This document shows, piece after piece, positions 52,439-60,952 of a stretch of 64,000 nucleotides of DNA; positions within the stretch are counted from its first letter, which is position 1; every line of letters begins with the position of its first letter. Made by a program: the position numbers and the translations under genes. The DNA lies in the NCBI RefSeq assembly GCF_002968285.2, contig NZ_CP134400.1, forward strand, positions 2,108,001-2,172,000, given 5' to 3'. Source of the DNA: Mycobacterium sp. ITM-2016-00318 (GTDB lineage: Bacteria; Actinomycetota; Actinomycetes; Mycobacteriales; Mycobacteriaceae). The notes beneath the pieces were generated by a model that was not told where the DNA came from, did no database searches, and worked only from the letters and a program-made list of their open reading frames with translations.

Positions 52439-52515
52439 TTTTTCCGGCGAGCAGACGCAAACGTTCCCCAAACGGCGGTAAAAAGGGCACTTTTGCGTCT
52501 GCTCGCCGGGAAAAA
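52439..52515. terminator. Long hairpin immediately before the cobQ start codon
   Basis: A 23-nt left arm (52439-52461, core GGCGAGCAGACGC) pairs with the right arm at 52492-52515 with a single one-base bulge. It should terminate mapB. Its right arm ends at the base before the cobQ GTG. Confidence 0.7.
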
Positions 52516-54003
52516 GTGAGCGGGGCGCTTCTGGTCGCAGGCACCAGTTCGGACGCCGGAAAGTCGATGGTGGTCGCCGGGCTGTGCCGGCTGCTGGCCA
52601 GCAAGGGCGTCGCCGTGGCGCCGTTCAAAGCGCAGAACATGTCGAACAACTCGGCGGTCACCGTCGAGGGCGGGGAGATCGGCCGGGCGCAGGCGATGCA
52701 GGCGCGCGCTGCGGGGTTGGCGCCCAGCGTGCGCTTCAACCCGATACTGCTGAAGCCGGGCAGTGACCGCACGTCGCAACTGGTGGTGCGGGGGCGCGTC
52801 GCGGCAACGGTTGCCGCGGGCGACTACTTCACCCACCGCGACCGCCTTGCCGCGGTTGTCAACCGCGAACTGGCGCAACTGCGAAGCGAATTCGACGCGG
52901 TCATCTGCGAAGGTGCTGGATCGCCCGCCGAGGTCAACCTTCGCGCAACCGATCTCGCCAACATGGGACTGGCACGCGCTGCCAATCTTCCCGTCATCCT
53001 GGTCGGCGACATCGACCGCGGCGGGCTGCTCGCCCACCTCTTCGGTACGGTCGCCGTGCTCGCGCCGGAGGACCAGGCGCTGATCGCGGGATTCGTGGTG
53101 AACAAGTTTCGCGGCGACCCGGCACTGCTGGCACCGGGCCTGACGCAACTGGCGGACCTGACCGGCCGGCCCACCTACGGTGTCCTCCCGTTCGAGGACG
53201 AATTCTGGCTCGACACAGAGGATTCGGTGTCGGTACAGGCCCACCGCGTTGTCGGACAGCCGCAGCCGCCGGTCGGGGAGCAGTGGCTGCGCGTCGCCGC
53301 GATCAGGCTGCCCCGCATTTCCAACTCCACCGATGTGGAGGCACTGGCGTGCGAGCCCGGCGTGCTGGTGCGCTGGGTGACCGATCCCGCCGACCTGCCC
53401 GACGCCGATGTCATCGTCATCCCAGGCAGCAAGTCGACCGTCGCCGACCTCGGCTGGCTGCGTGAACGCGGGCTGGCTGACGGCATCGTCGCCCACGCCC
53501 GCGCAGACAGGCCGGTGCTGGGTATTTGCGGCGGTTTTCAGATGCTGTGCCGCCGCATCGACGACGCCGTCGAATCCCGCGCTGGCGGGGTGGACGGTCT
53601 CGGGCTCCTCGACGCCGACATCGAGTTTGCGGCTGAAAAGACATTGCGCCGCCACGACGCCCCGCTGCACGGCTACGAGATCCACCACGGCCAGGTGTCG
53701 CGATGCGCTGACGACGAGTGGCTGGGCGTGGGAATCCGCGACGCCGCGGTGTACGGCACGCATTGGCACGGCCTACTCGACAACGACGAGGTACGCAGAC
53801 GGTGGCTCTCCGACGCCGCCACGGCCGCCGGGCGGAGCGGGTTCACCGCCGCAGACGACGTCGACGTCTCGGCGCGGCGGGACGCTCAACTGGACCTGAT
53901 GGCCGATCTACTGGCGGGCCACGTCGACATCGACGCGATAGTCGGGCTGCTGGAGAACGGTCCGCCAGCGCGGCCGGCCATCGTCAGCACCCTGCGTCGG
54001 TAG
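52516..54003 (+). CDS. cobQ: Cobyric acid synthase CobQ
   Basis: 495 residues. Amidates four side chains of adenosylcobyrinic acid a,c-diamide in coenzyme B12 assembly, using glutamine and ATP. N-terminal ATP half: [64 protein letters not shown]-terminal glutamine amidotransferase half: Cys338 in [11 protein letters not shown] and His418 in YGTHWHGLL. The GTG at 52516 gives the normal family start (SGALLVAGT) and I see no better one, yet it directly abuts a hairpin arm. No other cob gene lies in the window. Confidence 0.95.
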   Translation: MSGALLVAGTSSDAGKSMVVAGLCRLLASKGVAVAPFKAQNMSNNSAVTVEGGEIGRAQAMQARAAGLAPSVRFNPILLKPGSDRTSQLVVRGRVAATVAAGDYFTHRDRLAAVVNRELAQLRSEFDAVICEGAGSPAEVNLRATDLANMGLARAANLPVILVGDIDRGGLLAHLFGTVAVLAPEDQALIAGFVVNKFRGDPALLAPGLTQLADLTGRPTYGVLPFEDEFWLDTEDSVSVQAHRVVGQPQPPVGEQWLRVAAIRLPRISNSTDVEALACEPGVLVRWVTDPADLPDADVIVIPGSKSTVADLGWLRERGLADGIVAHARADRPVLGICGGFQMLCRRIDDAVESRAGGVDGLGLLDADIEFAAEKTLRRHDAPLHGYEIHHGQVSRCADDEWLGVGIRDAAVYGTHWHGLLDNDEVRRRWLSDAATAAGRSGFTAADDVDVSARRDAQLDLMADLLAGHVDIDAIVGLLENGPPARPAIVSTLRR

Positions 54004-54012
54004 CCTTGGCCC

Positions 54013-54681
54013 ATGATCAGCCGGTGTGTGGGGGCGCCAGCGTTGACGCTTCTGCTGGCCGCCGCCGGCTGCGCCAACACCGTCGCAGGCACCGCGACGT
54101 GGCCCGGCCCGCGACTGGACCGAACCGTCCTGACCGCGGCGGAATTCCCCCAGGGCGTGCAATACGACCGCATCGTCGACAAGCCCGGCCAGCCCGACGG
54201 CGAAGGCGGGCCACCCGCCATGCTGTCGAAGCCCGAAGGGTGTTCCGACGGGCTCACCAGAGTCATCGCCGTTTCAGCGGAGCGCGGTGCGGGCAGCGCG
54301 GCGAAGTACAACGTCGCCTACGACGGCGCGCGCATCGTGATGACGGTGCTCACGTGGAATCTGGATCTGGACGAGCTCTCAGCAACGGCGCAGCGGTGCG
54401 CGTCGTACCAGACCTTCTTCGACCCGTCGTCGGACGGCATTCCGATGACCACCACCGAACTCCAGACTTCACGACGAGACGCGCTCACCTACCAGCAGAC
54501 GATGGACCTAAACGGGGCGAAGAGCAGTGTGTTCTTCTCCTTCGAAAACGTCGGCACGATGGCGGTGTTCGGGATCGCTTTTCCCACACCGAATCCGGGG
54601 ATCGCTGTCAAAGGACCGCTGCCGCAGACCTTTATGGACGTCCACGACAAACAGGCCGACCGCTTGCTGCAAAACGGCTGA
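54013..54681 (+). CDS. Mycobacterial lipoprotein, unknown function
   Basis: 222 residues. Lipobox AAGC (Cys20), followed by ANTVAGTATWPG, the CxxxVxGxA pattern common to many Lpp/Lpr lipoproteins. The mature part contains four spaced hydrophobic strands but no motif I recognise. SVFFSFENVGTMAVFGIAFP near the C terminus resembles DUF5642-like or LpqN-like folds only loosely. It starts 9 bp after cobQ and may be cotranscribed by position only. Function unknown. Confidence 0.75.
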   Translation: MISRCVGAPALTLLLAAAGCANTVAGTATWPGPRLDRTVLTAAEFPQGVQYDRIVDKPGQPDGEGGPPAMLSKPEGCSDGLTRVIAVSAERGAGSAAKYNVAYDGARIVMTVLTWNLDLDELSATAQRCASYQTFFDPSSDGIPMTTTELQTSRRDALTYQQTMDLNGAKSSVFFSFENVGTMAVFGIAFPTPNPGIAVKGPLPQTFMDVHDKQADRLLQNG

Positions 54682-54743
54682 ATGAGCGGTTGGGAGCCGC
54701 GCAAAACCGCCCGCCGATCAGTGCCGGGTTGTAGCGTGACCGA

Positions 54744-55307
54744 ATGCCTTCGACGATGGTCACCGTCGACGGTTTCCCCGTTCCCGTCGATGTCGCCGGC
54801 CCGGAAAAGGGATCCGTCGTGGTGTTGCTCGGCGCCGCGCAGCAGGCGGCATCGGCGTATGACGCCGTGTGCCAACGGCTGCACACCGCGTCCTTGCGGA
54901 CCATCGTGGTTGGCCCCGATCCGCGGCTGACCGCCAAGTCGGTCGTCGGCATCATGGACATGCTCGACGTGCAGTGGGGGTTGTTGGTCGGCGACCGGAT
55001 TGGCGGCGAGATGGCGTGGGAACTGGCCGCCACCCGTCTGGACCGCTTCATCGGCCTCGTCGTGATCGACCGCGGTCATCCTCGGGTCGCCGACCAGTCC
55101 GGCGTGATCCGCGACGAGCACTGCCCGCCGGTGGAGATGAACACGACCGCTCTGGTCAGCACGCCCGCGGCGCGGGCCGTGGCCCGCGCAAGCCAGCGTT
55201 TCGTCTACGGCGACTTCCGGCTGGTCGAACTGCTCGGGCGGCGCAACGCCCAGGAGTCCACGGCGCAGCTGGCCGCCGAGATCGTGTTGCGCACCAGCAC
55301 CTGGTGA
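54744..55307 (+). CDS. Alpha/beta-hydrolase-like protein lacking the nucleophile
   Basis: 187 residues, short for the family. VVLLGAAQQAASAYDAVCQRLHTASLRTIVVGP and WGLLVGDRIGGEMAWELAATRLDRFIGLVVIDRGHPRV match the alpha/beta-hydrolase core. The nucleophile elbow that should read GxSxG is GDRIGG, with Asp-Arg in place of Ser, so esterase chemistry is unlikely. The late His region is also missing. TAGCGT 6 nt before the ATG may be a leaderless -10. It could be a binding or scaffold protein. It ends 5 bp from the convergent ngg gene. Confidence 0.65.
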   Translation: MPSTMVTVDGFPVPVDVAGPEKGSVVVLLGAAQQAASAYDAVCQRLHTASLRTIVVGPDPRLTAKSVVGIMDMLDVQWGLLVGDRIGGEMAWELAATRLDRFIGLVVIDRGHPRVADQSGVIRDEHCPPVEMNTTALVSTPAARAVARASQRFVYGDFRLVELLGRRNAQESTAQLAAEIVLRTSTW

Positions 55308-55312
55308 AGCCG

Positions 55313-57169
55313 CTATTCAGGGGCCTCGGTAGGGGTCCAGGCCTGCGGCAGGCCTGGCGTGGTCGGGAACAGGTAGTCGACGAAGGCCGCGGCGGTCGGC
55401 TGCGGCTCGTGGTTGGCCAACCCCGGCCGCTCATTGGCCTCGATGAACACGTACTCGTCCGCCGTCACCTCGGGCACCAGCAGATCGATGCCGGTGACCG
55501 GGATACCGATCGCCTCTGCCGCCGCGACCGCCACTCGGCACAGCTCCGGGTGCACCTCGGCGGTCACGTCGTGGATGGTGCCGCCCTGATGCAGGTTCGC
55601 GGTGCGCCGCACGCGCAACCGCTGCCCCTCGGGCAACACGTCATCAAATGACCAACCGGCCTCGGCCACGGTCGACTCCGTGACGGCGTCGACCGGGATG
55701 CGCGACTCGCCGCCGGTGGCGGCGGCGCGACGCCGGCTCTGCGTCTCGATCAGCTCACGAATGGTGTGGTGTCCGGTGCCGACGATCTCGGCGGGTCTGC
55801 GGATCGCGGCCGCGACCACCTTGCCGTCGATCACCACAAGCCGAAGGTCGTCGCCGTTGGCGCGCTGCTCGATGAGCACCTCGGGATGCTGCTCGCGGGC
55901 CCAGGCAAGTGCGCTGTCGAGTTCGTCGGGGCCGGCGACCCCGACGGTGATGCCCTTGCCCTGTTCGCCTCTCGTCGGTTTGACCACGACATCGCCGACC
56001 TCGGCGAGAAATTCGTGGTCCCCTTCGTCGAAGGTGGCCAGCCTGCCCCTCGGCACCTTGATGCCCGCTTCGCCGACGATCCGCCGGGTCTGCCGCTTGT
56101 CGTCACAGCGACTCATCGCCACCGCGGACGTGAACTCGGACAACGATTCCCGGGTCACCACGCTGCGGCCCCCGTAGGACAGCCGCATCTCGCCCGCACC
56201 GGCGTCGAGCACCTCGACCCAGATGCCGCGGCGCATGGCCTCGTCGGCGATGATGCGCGCGTAGGGGTTGAGGTCGTCGACCGTCTCGGGGGGATGGGTG
56301 AACAGGGGCTCGTTGATCGCGTTCTTGCGCTTGACGGCCATCACCGGAACCCGCTGGAACCCGAGTTTCTCGTACAGCCCGATCGCGGCCACGTTGTCGT
56401 GCGTCACCGACAGATCCATGTACGACCGGCCCCGGTCGCGATAGATCGTGGCGAGCGCGCGGGTCAACGCCGCGCCCACACCCGGCAGGCTGATGCTCGG
56501 GTCGACGGCCAGGGTCCACAGGCTCGTGCCGTTCTCCGGGTCGGCGAACAGCCGCTTGTGATCGACGCCGGTGACGGTGCCCACCACGGAGCCGTCGTCG
56601 GCGCGTACCGCGATGAGGTAGTCCACCGATTCGCTGTCGCGATGGTTCTTCCAGATGACGTCGGTCGGCGCGGGCACCATCCCGCAGCGGACATAGACCT
56701 GGTTGATCGCGTCGGCTTCGGCCACGTCGCGCAGCGCGCGCACCGTGAAGCCGGTGGGCGGGGAAGTCGGCTCGTCGTCCTCGGAGAAGCGCAGCCGGTA
56801 GGTGTGGCTGGGGTCGATGAACAGTTCGGCGGGCGCTCTCGACACCAGCACGTGTGGCTCGCGGGCGTAGATGCAGATGTCGCGTCTGCCGTGGGTCTCG
56901 CCGCGCAGTACCTCGGCGAGCTTTTCGGCGTCGGCGAAGGTCTGCCCGAAAATGAGCCGCCCCCAGCCGAGTTCGAGGACGACATCGTCGGCCATCTCGT
57001 CGATCAGATGTGGCGGCGACGCGTCGTGCAATCCCAAGGTGATCGCTTCGGTGTGGTCTATGTCTGTTGCGTGGCTCCCGCTCGTCCCTTGCCGTGCGGG
57101 CCGGGGCCCACCGGTCCTCGCTTCGCTGCGATTCTCCTTCGCATTCGCTTCGCCGGGAGCCGCGCTCAC
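55313..57169 (-). CDS. ngg: N-acetylglutaminylglutamine synthetase (GNAT-ATP-grasp)
   Basis: About 618 residues. N-terminal GNAT acetyltransferase (TLAVDPSISLPGVGAALTRALATIYRDRGRSYMDLSVTHDNVAAIGLYEKLGFQRV), then an ATP-grasp ligase (VGDVVVKPTRGEQGKGITVGVAG, LIEQRANGDDLRLVVIDGKVVAAAIRR, GIDLLVPEVTADEYVFIEANERPGLANHE). This two-domain order is that of the enzyme that acetylates glutamine and joins a second one. The GTG at 57169 overlaps the asnO stop by 4 bp. The first 35 or so residues are low in complexity, so the true start may be further in. Confidence 0.9.
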   Translation of the reverse strand: MSAAPGEANAKENRSEARTGGPRPARQGTSGSHATDIDHTEAITLGLHDASPPHLIDEMADDVVLELGWGRLIFGQTFADAEKLAEVLRGETHGRRDICIYAREPHVLVSRAPAELFIDPSHTYRLRFSEDDEPTSPPTGFTVRALRDVAEADAINQVYVRCGMVPAPTDVIWKNHRDSESVDYLIAVRADDGSVVGTVTGVDHKRLFADPENGTSLWTLAVDPSISLPGVGAALTRALATIYRDRGRSYMDLSVTHDNVAAIGLYEKLGFQRVPVMAVKRKNAINEPLFTHPPETVDDLNPYARIIADEAMRRGIWVEVLDAGAGEMRLSYGGRSVVTRESLSEFTSAVAMSRCDDKRQTRRIVGEAGIKVPRGRLATFDEGDHEFLAEVGDVVVKPTRGEQGKGITVGVAGPDELDSALAWAREQHPEVLIEQRANGDDLRLVVIDGKVVAAAIRRPAEIVGTGHHTIRELIETQSRRRAAATGGESRIPVDAVTESTVAEAGWSFDDVLPEGQRLRVRRTANLHQGGTIHDVTAEVHPELCRVAVAAAEAIGIPVTGIDLLVPEVTADEYVFIEANERPGLANHEPQPTAAAFVDYLFPTTPGLPQAWTPTEAPE

Positions 57170-58974
57170 GCCGCTGCCCCCGTGATGCCGTGCCGCTGCA
57201 GCCATAGTTCGAGCAGCGCTATCTGCCACAGTTCGTTGCCGCGCAGCGGGGTCAGCCTGCCGTTGGGGTCCGCCAGCAGTGCATCGACCGCCTCCGGCCG
57301 GAACAGGCCGCGCTCCTTGGCGACCGGTGCGTACAGCGCGTCGCGCACCAGATCGAGGTAGGGGCCTTCGAGGTGGGTCAGTGCCGGCACCGGGAAGTAG
57401 CCCTTCGGGCGGTCGATCACCTCGGACGGAATGACCCTGCGCGCGGCTTCCTTGAGCACGCCCTTACCGCCCTGTGCGGTCTTGAGATCCGGCGGGCAGG
57501 TGGCGGCCAACTCGACGAGTTCGTGGTCGAGGAAAGGCACTCGACCCTCTAAACCCCAGGCCATGGTCATGTTGTCTACCCGTTTGACGGGGTCGTCAAC
57601 CAGCATGACGGTGGTGTCCAGCCGCAGCGCGCGGTCCACGCCCGACTGTGCGCCCTCCCGGGCGAAGTGCTCGCTGACGAACCGCCCGCTCGGGTCGTCG
57701 TCGGCGATGTAGTTGGCCGCCGCGAGGCTGCGAACACCCACAGGGTCGCGGTCGAAGAAGGCACCCCGATAGGCGGCCACCGCACCGTCGAGGGAGGCGG
57801 CTGCCGGCTCGCCCATCGGCGGATACCAGTGGTAGCCCGCGAACACCTCGTCGGCGCCCTGACCGGACTGCACCACCTTGACGTGTTTGGCGACTTCCTG
57901 GCTGAGCAGATAGAAGGCGACGCAGTCATGGCTGACCATCGGTTCGCTCATCGCGCCGATGGCGCCGTCGAGCGCGGGCAGCATGCGATCGGTACCGATG
58001 CGGATCTGATGGTGGTCGGTGCCGAACCGGTCGGCGATGATGTCCGACCAGGTGAACTCGTCACCCTCGACGTCGCCGACGGACTCGAAGCCGATCGAGA
58101 ACGTCGACAGATGGTTCTGGCCGGCCTCTGCTAGCAGGCCGACGATGAGGCTGGAGTCGACGCCGCCGGACAGTAGGCAGCCGACCGGGACGTCGGCAAC
58201 CATTCGGCGGTCGACCGCAACCCGCAGAGAGTCCAGAACCGCGTCCTCCCAGTCCTTTTCGGACCAGTCCTTGCGGTCGTCGCGGCGGCTGAAGTCGGGC
58301 GTCCAGTAGGTGACCTCGCTGCGACGGCCGTCCGGTTCGATGGCGACCAGCGTCGCGGGCGGAATCTTGGAGACGCCGCGCAGGATGGTGCGCGGCGGCG
58401 GCACCACGGAGTGGAAGGTGAGGTAGTGGTGCAGCGCGACGGGATCGATGCGGGTGTCGATGCCGCCACCTGCCACCAGTGCCGGCAGCGACGAGGCGAA
58501 GCGGACGCGGTGGGCGTCCTCGCTGATGTAGAGCGGTTTGATGCCGAGCCGATCGCGTCCGAGCAGGACTCGCCCGCTGTCGCGTTCGACGATCGCGAAC
58601 GCGAACATTCCGTACAGCCGGTCGACGAAGCGGTCACCCCAGTGGTGGTAGGCCTTCAGCAGCACCTCGGTGTCGCTGTGGGAGAAGAACCGGTAGCCGT
58701 GCTGTTCGGACAGCTCATGCCGCAGCTGCTGATAGTTGTAGATGCACCCGTTCCAGGCGATGGCCAGGCCGAGCTCGCTGTCCACCATCGGCTGCGCGCC
58801 CGCTTCGGACAGGTCGATGATCTTCAGGCGGCGGTGCCCGAGCGCGACTCGACCCTGCGACCACGCACCCGCCGCATCGGGGCCGCGAGGGGCCATCGCC
58901 TCGGCCATGGCCGACACCGCCGCAAGATCAGGCGTTCGGCCGTCGAGTCGCACCTCGCCGGTGGCTCCACACAT
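57166..58974 (-). CDS. asnO: N-acetylglutaminylglutamine amidotransferase (AsnB-like)
   Basis: 602 residues. Class II glutamine amidotransferase domain with the N-terminal nucleophile Cys2 (MCGATGEVRLDG) and GHRRLKIIDLS, followed by an asparagine-synthetase ATP pyrophosphatase domain (GCLLSGGVDSSLIVGLLAEAG, VVQSGQGADEVFAGYHWY). With ngg encoded directly after it, the expected reaction is amidation of N-acetylglutaminylglutamine to NAGGN, a dipeptide osmolyte. A general AsnB role is the alternative; linkage to ngg argues against it. Confidence 0.92.
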   Translation of the reverse strand: MCGATGEVRLDGRTPDLAAVSAMAEAMAPRGPDAAGAWSQGRVALGHRRLKIIDLSEAGAQPMVDSELGLAIAWNGCIYNYQQLRHELSEQHGYRFFSHSDTEVLLKAYHHWGDRFVDRLYGMFAFAIVERDSGRVLLGRDRLGIKPLYISEDAHRVRFASSLPALVAGGGIDTRIDPVALHHYLTFHSVVPPPRTILRGVSKIPPATLVAIEPDGRRSEVTYWTPDFSRRDDRKDWSEKDWEDAVLDSLRVAVDRRMVADVPVGCLLSGGVDSSLIVGLLAEAGQNHLSTFSIGFESVGDVEGDEFTWSDIIADRFGTDHHQIRIGTDRMLPALDGAIGAMSEPMVSHDCVAFYLLSQEVAKHVKVVQSGQGADEVFAGYHWYPPMGEPAAASLDGAVAAYRGAFFDRDPVGVRSLAAANYIADDDPSGRFVSEHFAREGAQSGVDRALRLDTTVMLVDDPVKRVDNMTMAWGLEGRVPFLDHELVELAATCPPDLKTAQGGKGVLKEAARRVIPSEVIDRPKGYFPVPALTHLEGPYLDLVRDALYAPVAKERGLFRPEAVDALLADPNGRLTPLRGNELWQIALLELWLQRHGITGAAA

Positions 58975-59039
58975 CGTTTCGACCCTACCGTTCGGCGCCC
59001 CTTCGGGCGCACGGATGGCTTATTGCCCGATGGGAGGGG

Positions 59040-60608
59040 TTAAGAAACGCCCTCCAACTCGCCTGTCTCGTCGATCTGCTTGACGGGCCCGGTGAACCAG
59101 TTCTTCACCGATGCGTGCCAGTAGATGTACAGCAGGATCAGGACGCCACCAACCAGGAGCGGGGTGTAGTTGACGAACTTCCACTCGAAGCTCGGATCCC
59201 ACGGCATCCCGCCGAGCGAGGTCGGGAACATCGCGATTATCGACGTGATGATGATCTCGATGATGGCCACGGGAGCCATCCACTTGTGGTGCCCGCGCAG
59301 ATTCCATCTACCGAGCGGGAAGTCGTCACCCATCTTCCAGCGCAGGTAGATGGGTACCGCGAAGCAAAGGTAGAGGCCGACGACGCCGATGGACACCACC
59401 GCGAAGAACGCGACCGGAACCGGTGCGCCGTTGATGTCGACCTCGACAAGGGCGGGCAGGGTGATGGTCGCCGCAAGGATCGCGGTGACCATGACGCCGT
59501 TGGCGGGAATCCTCTTCGAACTCAGCGCCGACCACAGCTGGTGACCGGGTACGGCGCGGTCGCGGCTGAACGCGAACAGCATGCGCGATGCGCTCGTCTG
59601 GCAGGCCGTGGTGCAGAAGAACTGGCCCGCGGCGGAGATCAACAGGACTATCGCGACCCACTTGGAGTCCATCGCCTGGGTGAAGATCGTGACCACCGCG
59701 CCGCCGCCGGCCGACACCTCGTCGGAGTCCTGCACCGCGAAGAGGAACGTCACCAGCAGGATCCAGCCGCCGATCGCCGAGTAGAAGATCGACCGCCAGA
59801 TGCCCTTGGCCGCGCCGTCGGCCGCGCTTTTCGTCTCCTCGGAGAGGTGTGCCGACGCGTCGTAGCCGGTGATCGTGTACTGGGTGAGGATCGCGGCGAT
59901 CGGCAGGCAGAAGAACAGGAAGCCGATGCTCGAGGTGGAGCCGCCGAACATGCCGCTGTTGTTGATTGTCTTGGCGAAGACGTCGCTGATGCTGGCGTGC
60001 TGCTCAGGGATGAGCCACAGGATGAGGATGACCACCGCGGCGCCCGCCACGTGCCACCACACCGAGATGTTGTTGATAACGGCCAACAGGTGGCTGGAGA
60101 AGATGTTGATGATCGCCGAGGCGGCCAGGATGATCACGAACAGGATGAACGTCCGGGTCAGGCTGTAGCCCGCGAGCCAGCCTTCGCTGAACGTGCCGAG
60201 CGTCAGGTCCAGGAACGTCGCGCAGCCGTAGGCCACGGATGCCAGGATGGCGATCAAACCGATCAGGTTCAGCCAGCCGGTGTAGAACCCCGCCTTGGGG
60301 CCGCCCAACTTGCTTGCCCACCAATAAATCCCGCCGGAAGTGGGGAATGCCGACACGAGTTCGGACATACACAGCCCGATGATCAGGATGAAGAGGGAGA
60401 CGAGTGGCCAGCCCCACGCGATCGCCGCCGGTCCGCCGTTGTTCCACCCGAGCCCGAACGACGTGAAACACCCCGCGAGGATCGAGATGATCGAGAACGA
60501 GATCGCGAAGTTCGAGAAACCCGACCAGGACCGCGACAACTCCTGGACATAGCCGAGGCTGGCGAGGTGTTTCTCGTCGTCGTCTAGATGTTCGTGGCCC
60601 TCTGGCAC
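59040..60608 (-). CDS. APC-superfamily amino-acid/amine permease
   Basis: 522 residues with about twelve membrane helices. Signatures: SWSGFSNFAISFSIISILAGCFTSFGLGWNNGGPAAIAWGW in helix 1, MSELVSAFPTSGGIYWWASKLGGPKAGFYTGWLNLIG in helices 2-3, and GYDASAHLSEETKSAADGAAKGIWRSIFYSAIGGW. These fit GABA/polyamine-type permeases (bacterial amino acid/choline transporters). The GTG at 60608 has AAGGAGA at ideal spacing, so longer readings are rejected. It is divergent from the glnA4 operon and may feed that pathway with an amine. Confidence 0.93.
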   Translation of the reverse strand: MPEGHEHLDDDEKHLASLGYVQELSRSWSGFSNFAISFSIISILAGCFTSFGLGWNNGGPAAIAWGWPLVSLFILIIGLCMSELVSAFPTSGGIYWWASKLGGPKAGFYTGWLNLIGLIAILASVAYGCATFLDLTLGTFSEGWLAGYSLTRTFILFVIILAASAIINIFSSHLLAVINNISVWWHVAGAAVVILILWLIPEQHASISDVFAKTINNSGMFGGSTSSIGFLFFCLPIAAILTQYTITGYDASAHLSEETKSAADGAAKGIWRSIFYSAIGGWILLVTFLFAVQDSDEVSAGGGAVVTIFTQAMDSKWVAIVLLISAAGQFFCTTACQTSASRMLFAFSRDRAVPGHQLWSALSSKRIPANGVMVTAILAATITLPALVEVDINGAPVPVAFFAVVSIGVVGLYLCFAVPIYLRWKMGDDFPLGRWNLRGHHKWMAPVAIIEIIITSIIAMFPTSLGGMPWDPSFEWKFVNYTPLLVGGVLILLYIYWHASVKNWFTGPVKQIDETGELEGVS

Positions 60609-60952
60609 GGCGATTCTCCTTCGCGGGGTGGGGATGGAACTCGCATAGGCACAATAAAGCGCCAAAGGTCTGTTGTCCTACCTTTGGCCATGACGACTGC
60701 GTAAATCTTGCTTCATGGGGAGTGACCTGCGGTTCACCCCGGGGGTTGCGCTCGAATACTCCGCGGTCCGTGGCCGTGGCCGATTTCGGGGCCGCGAGGG
60801 GTAGCTGGGCGCGACAGTAGGCCGGCCGACGCCGACATGAACGCATATGCCTGATCTAATGGTCTAATTACCCACCTTTAACCGGTGAGGGTTTGGTAAA
60901 ACTACGTGGTCGCCCACGACCGAAGGCGGGTCCCGATGGTTGAGTTCTCGGC
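60609..60952. other. Divergent regulatory region between permease and glnA4
   Basis: 344 bp with no supportable gene. The right third is AT-rich. TAAT-N6-ATTA at 60857-60870 and TTTAACC/GGTAAA at 60878-60884 and 60895-60900 are weak inverted motifs that could be operators for a GntR- or TetR-type regulator of both operons. No clear terminator or riboswitch was seen. Confidence 0.5.

Noticed and set aside
52437..52515. Cobalamin riboswitch upstream of cobQ
   Set aside because: Only 79 bp are available and they form one hairpin. No B12-box-like sequence or multi-stem layout is seen.
47532..52772. A single minus-strand reading frame of 1746 codons
   Set aside because: Only the part below about 50873 encodes recognisable domains. 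Above it the frame is antisense to the DUF1707, mapB and cobQ genes and has the composition of a shadow frame.
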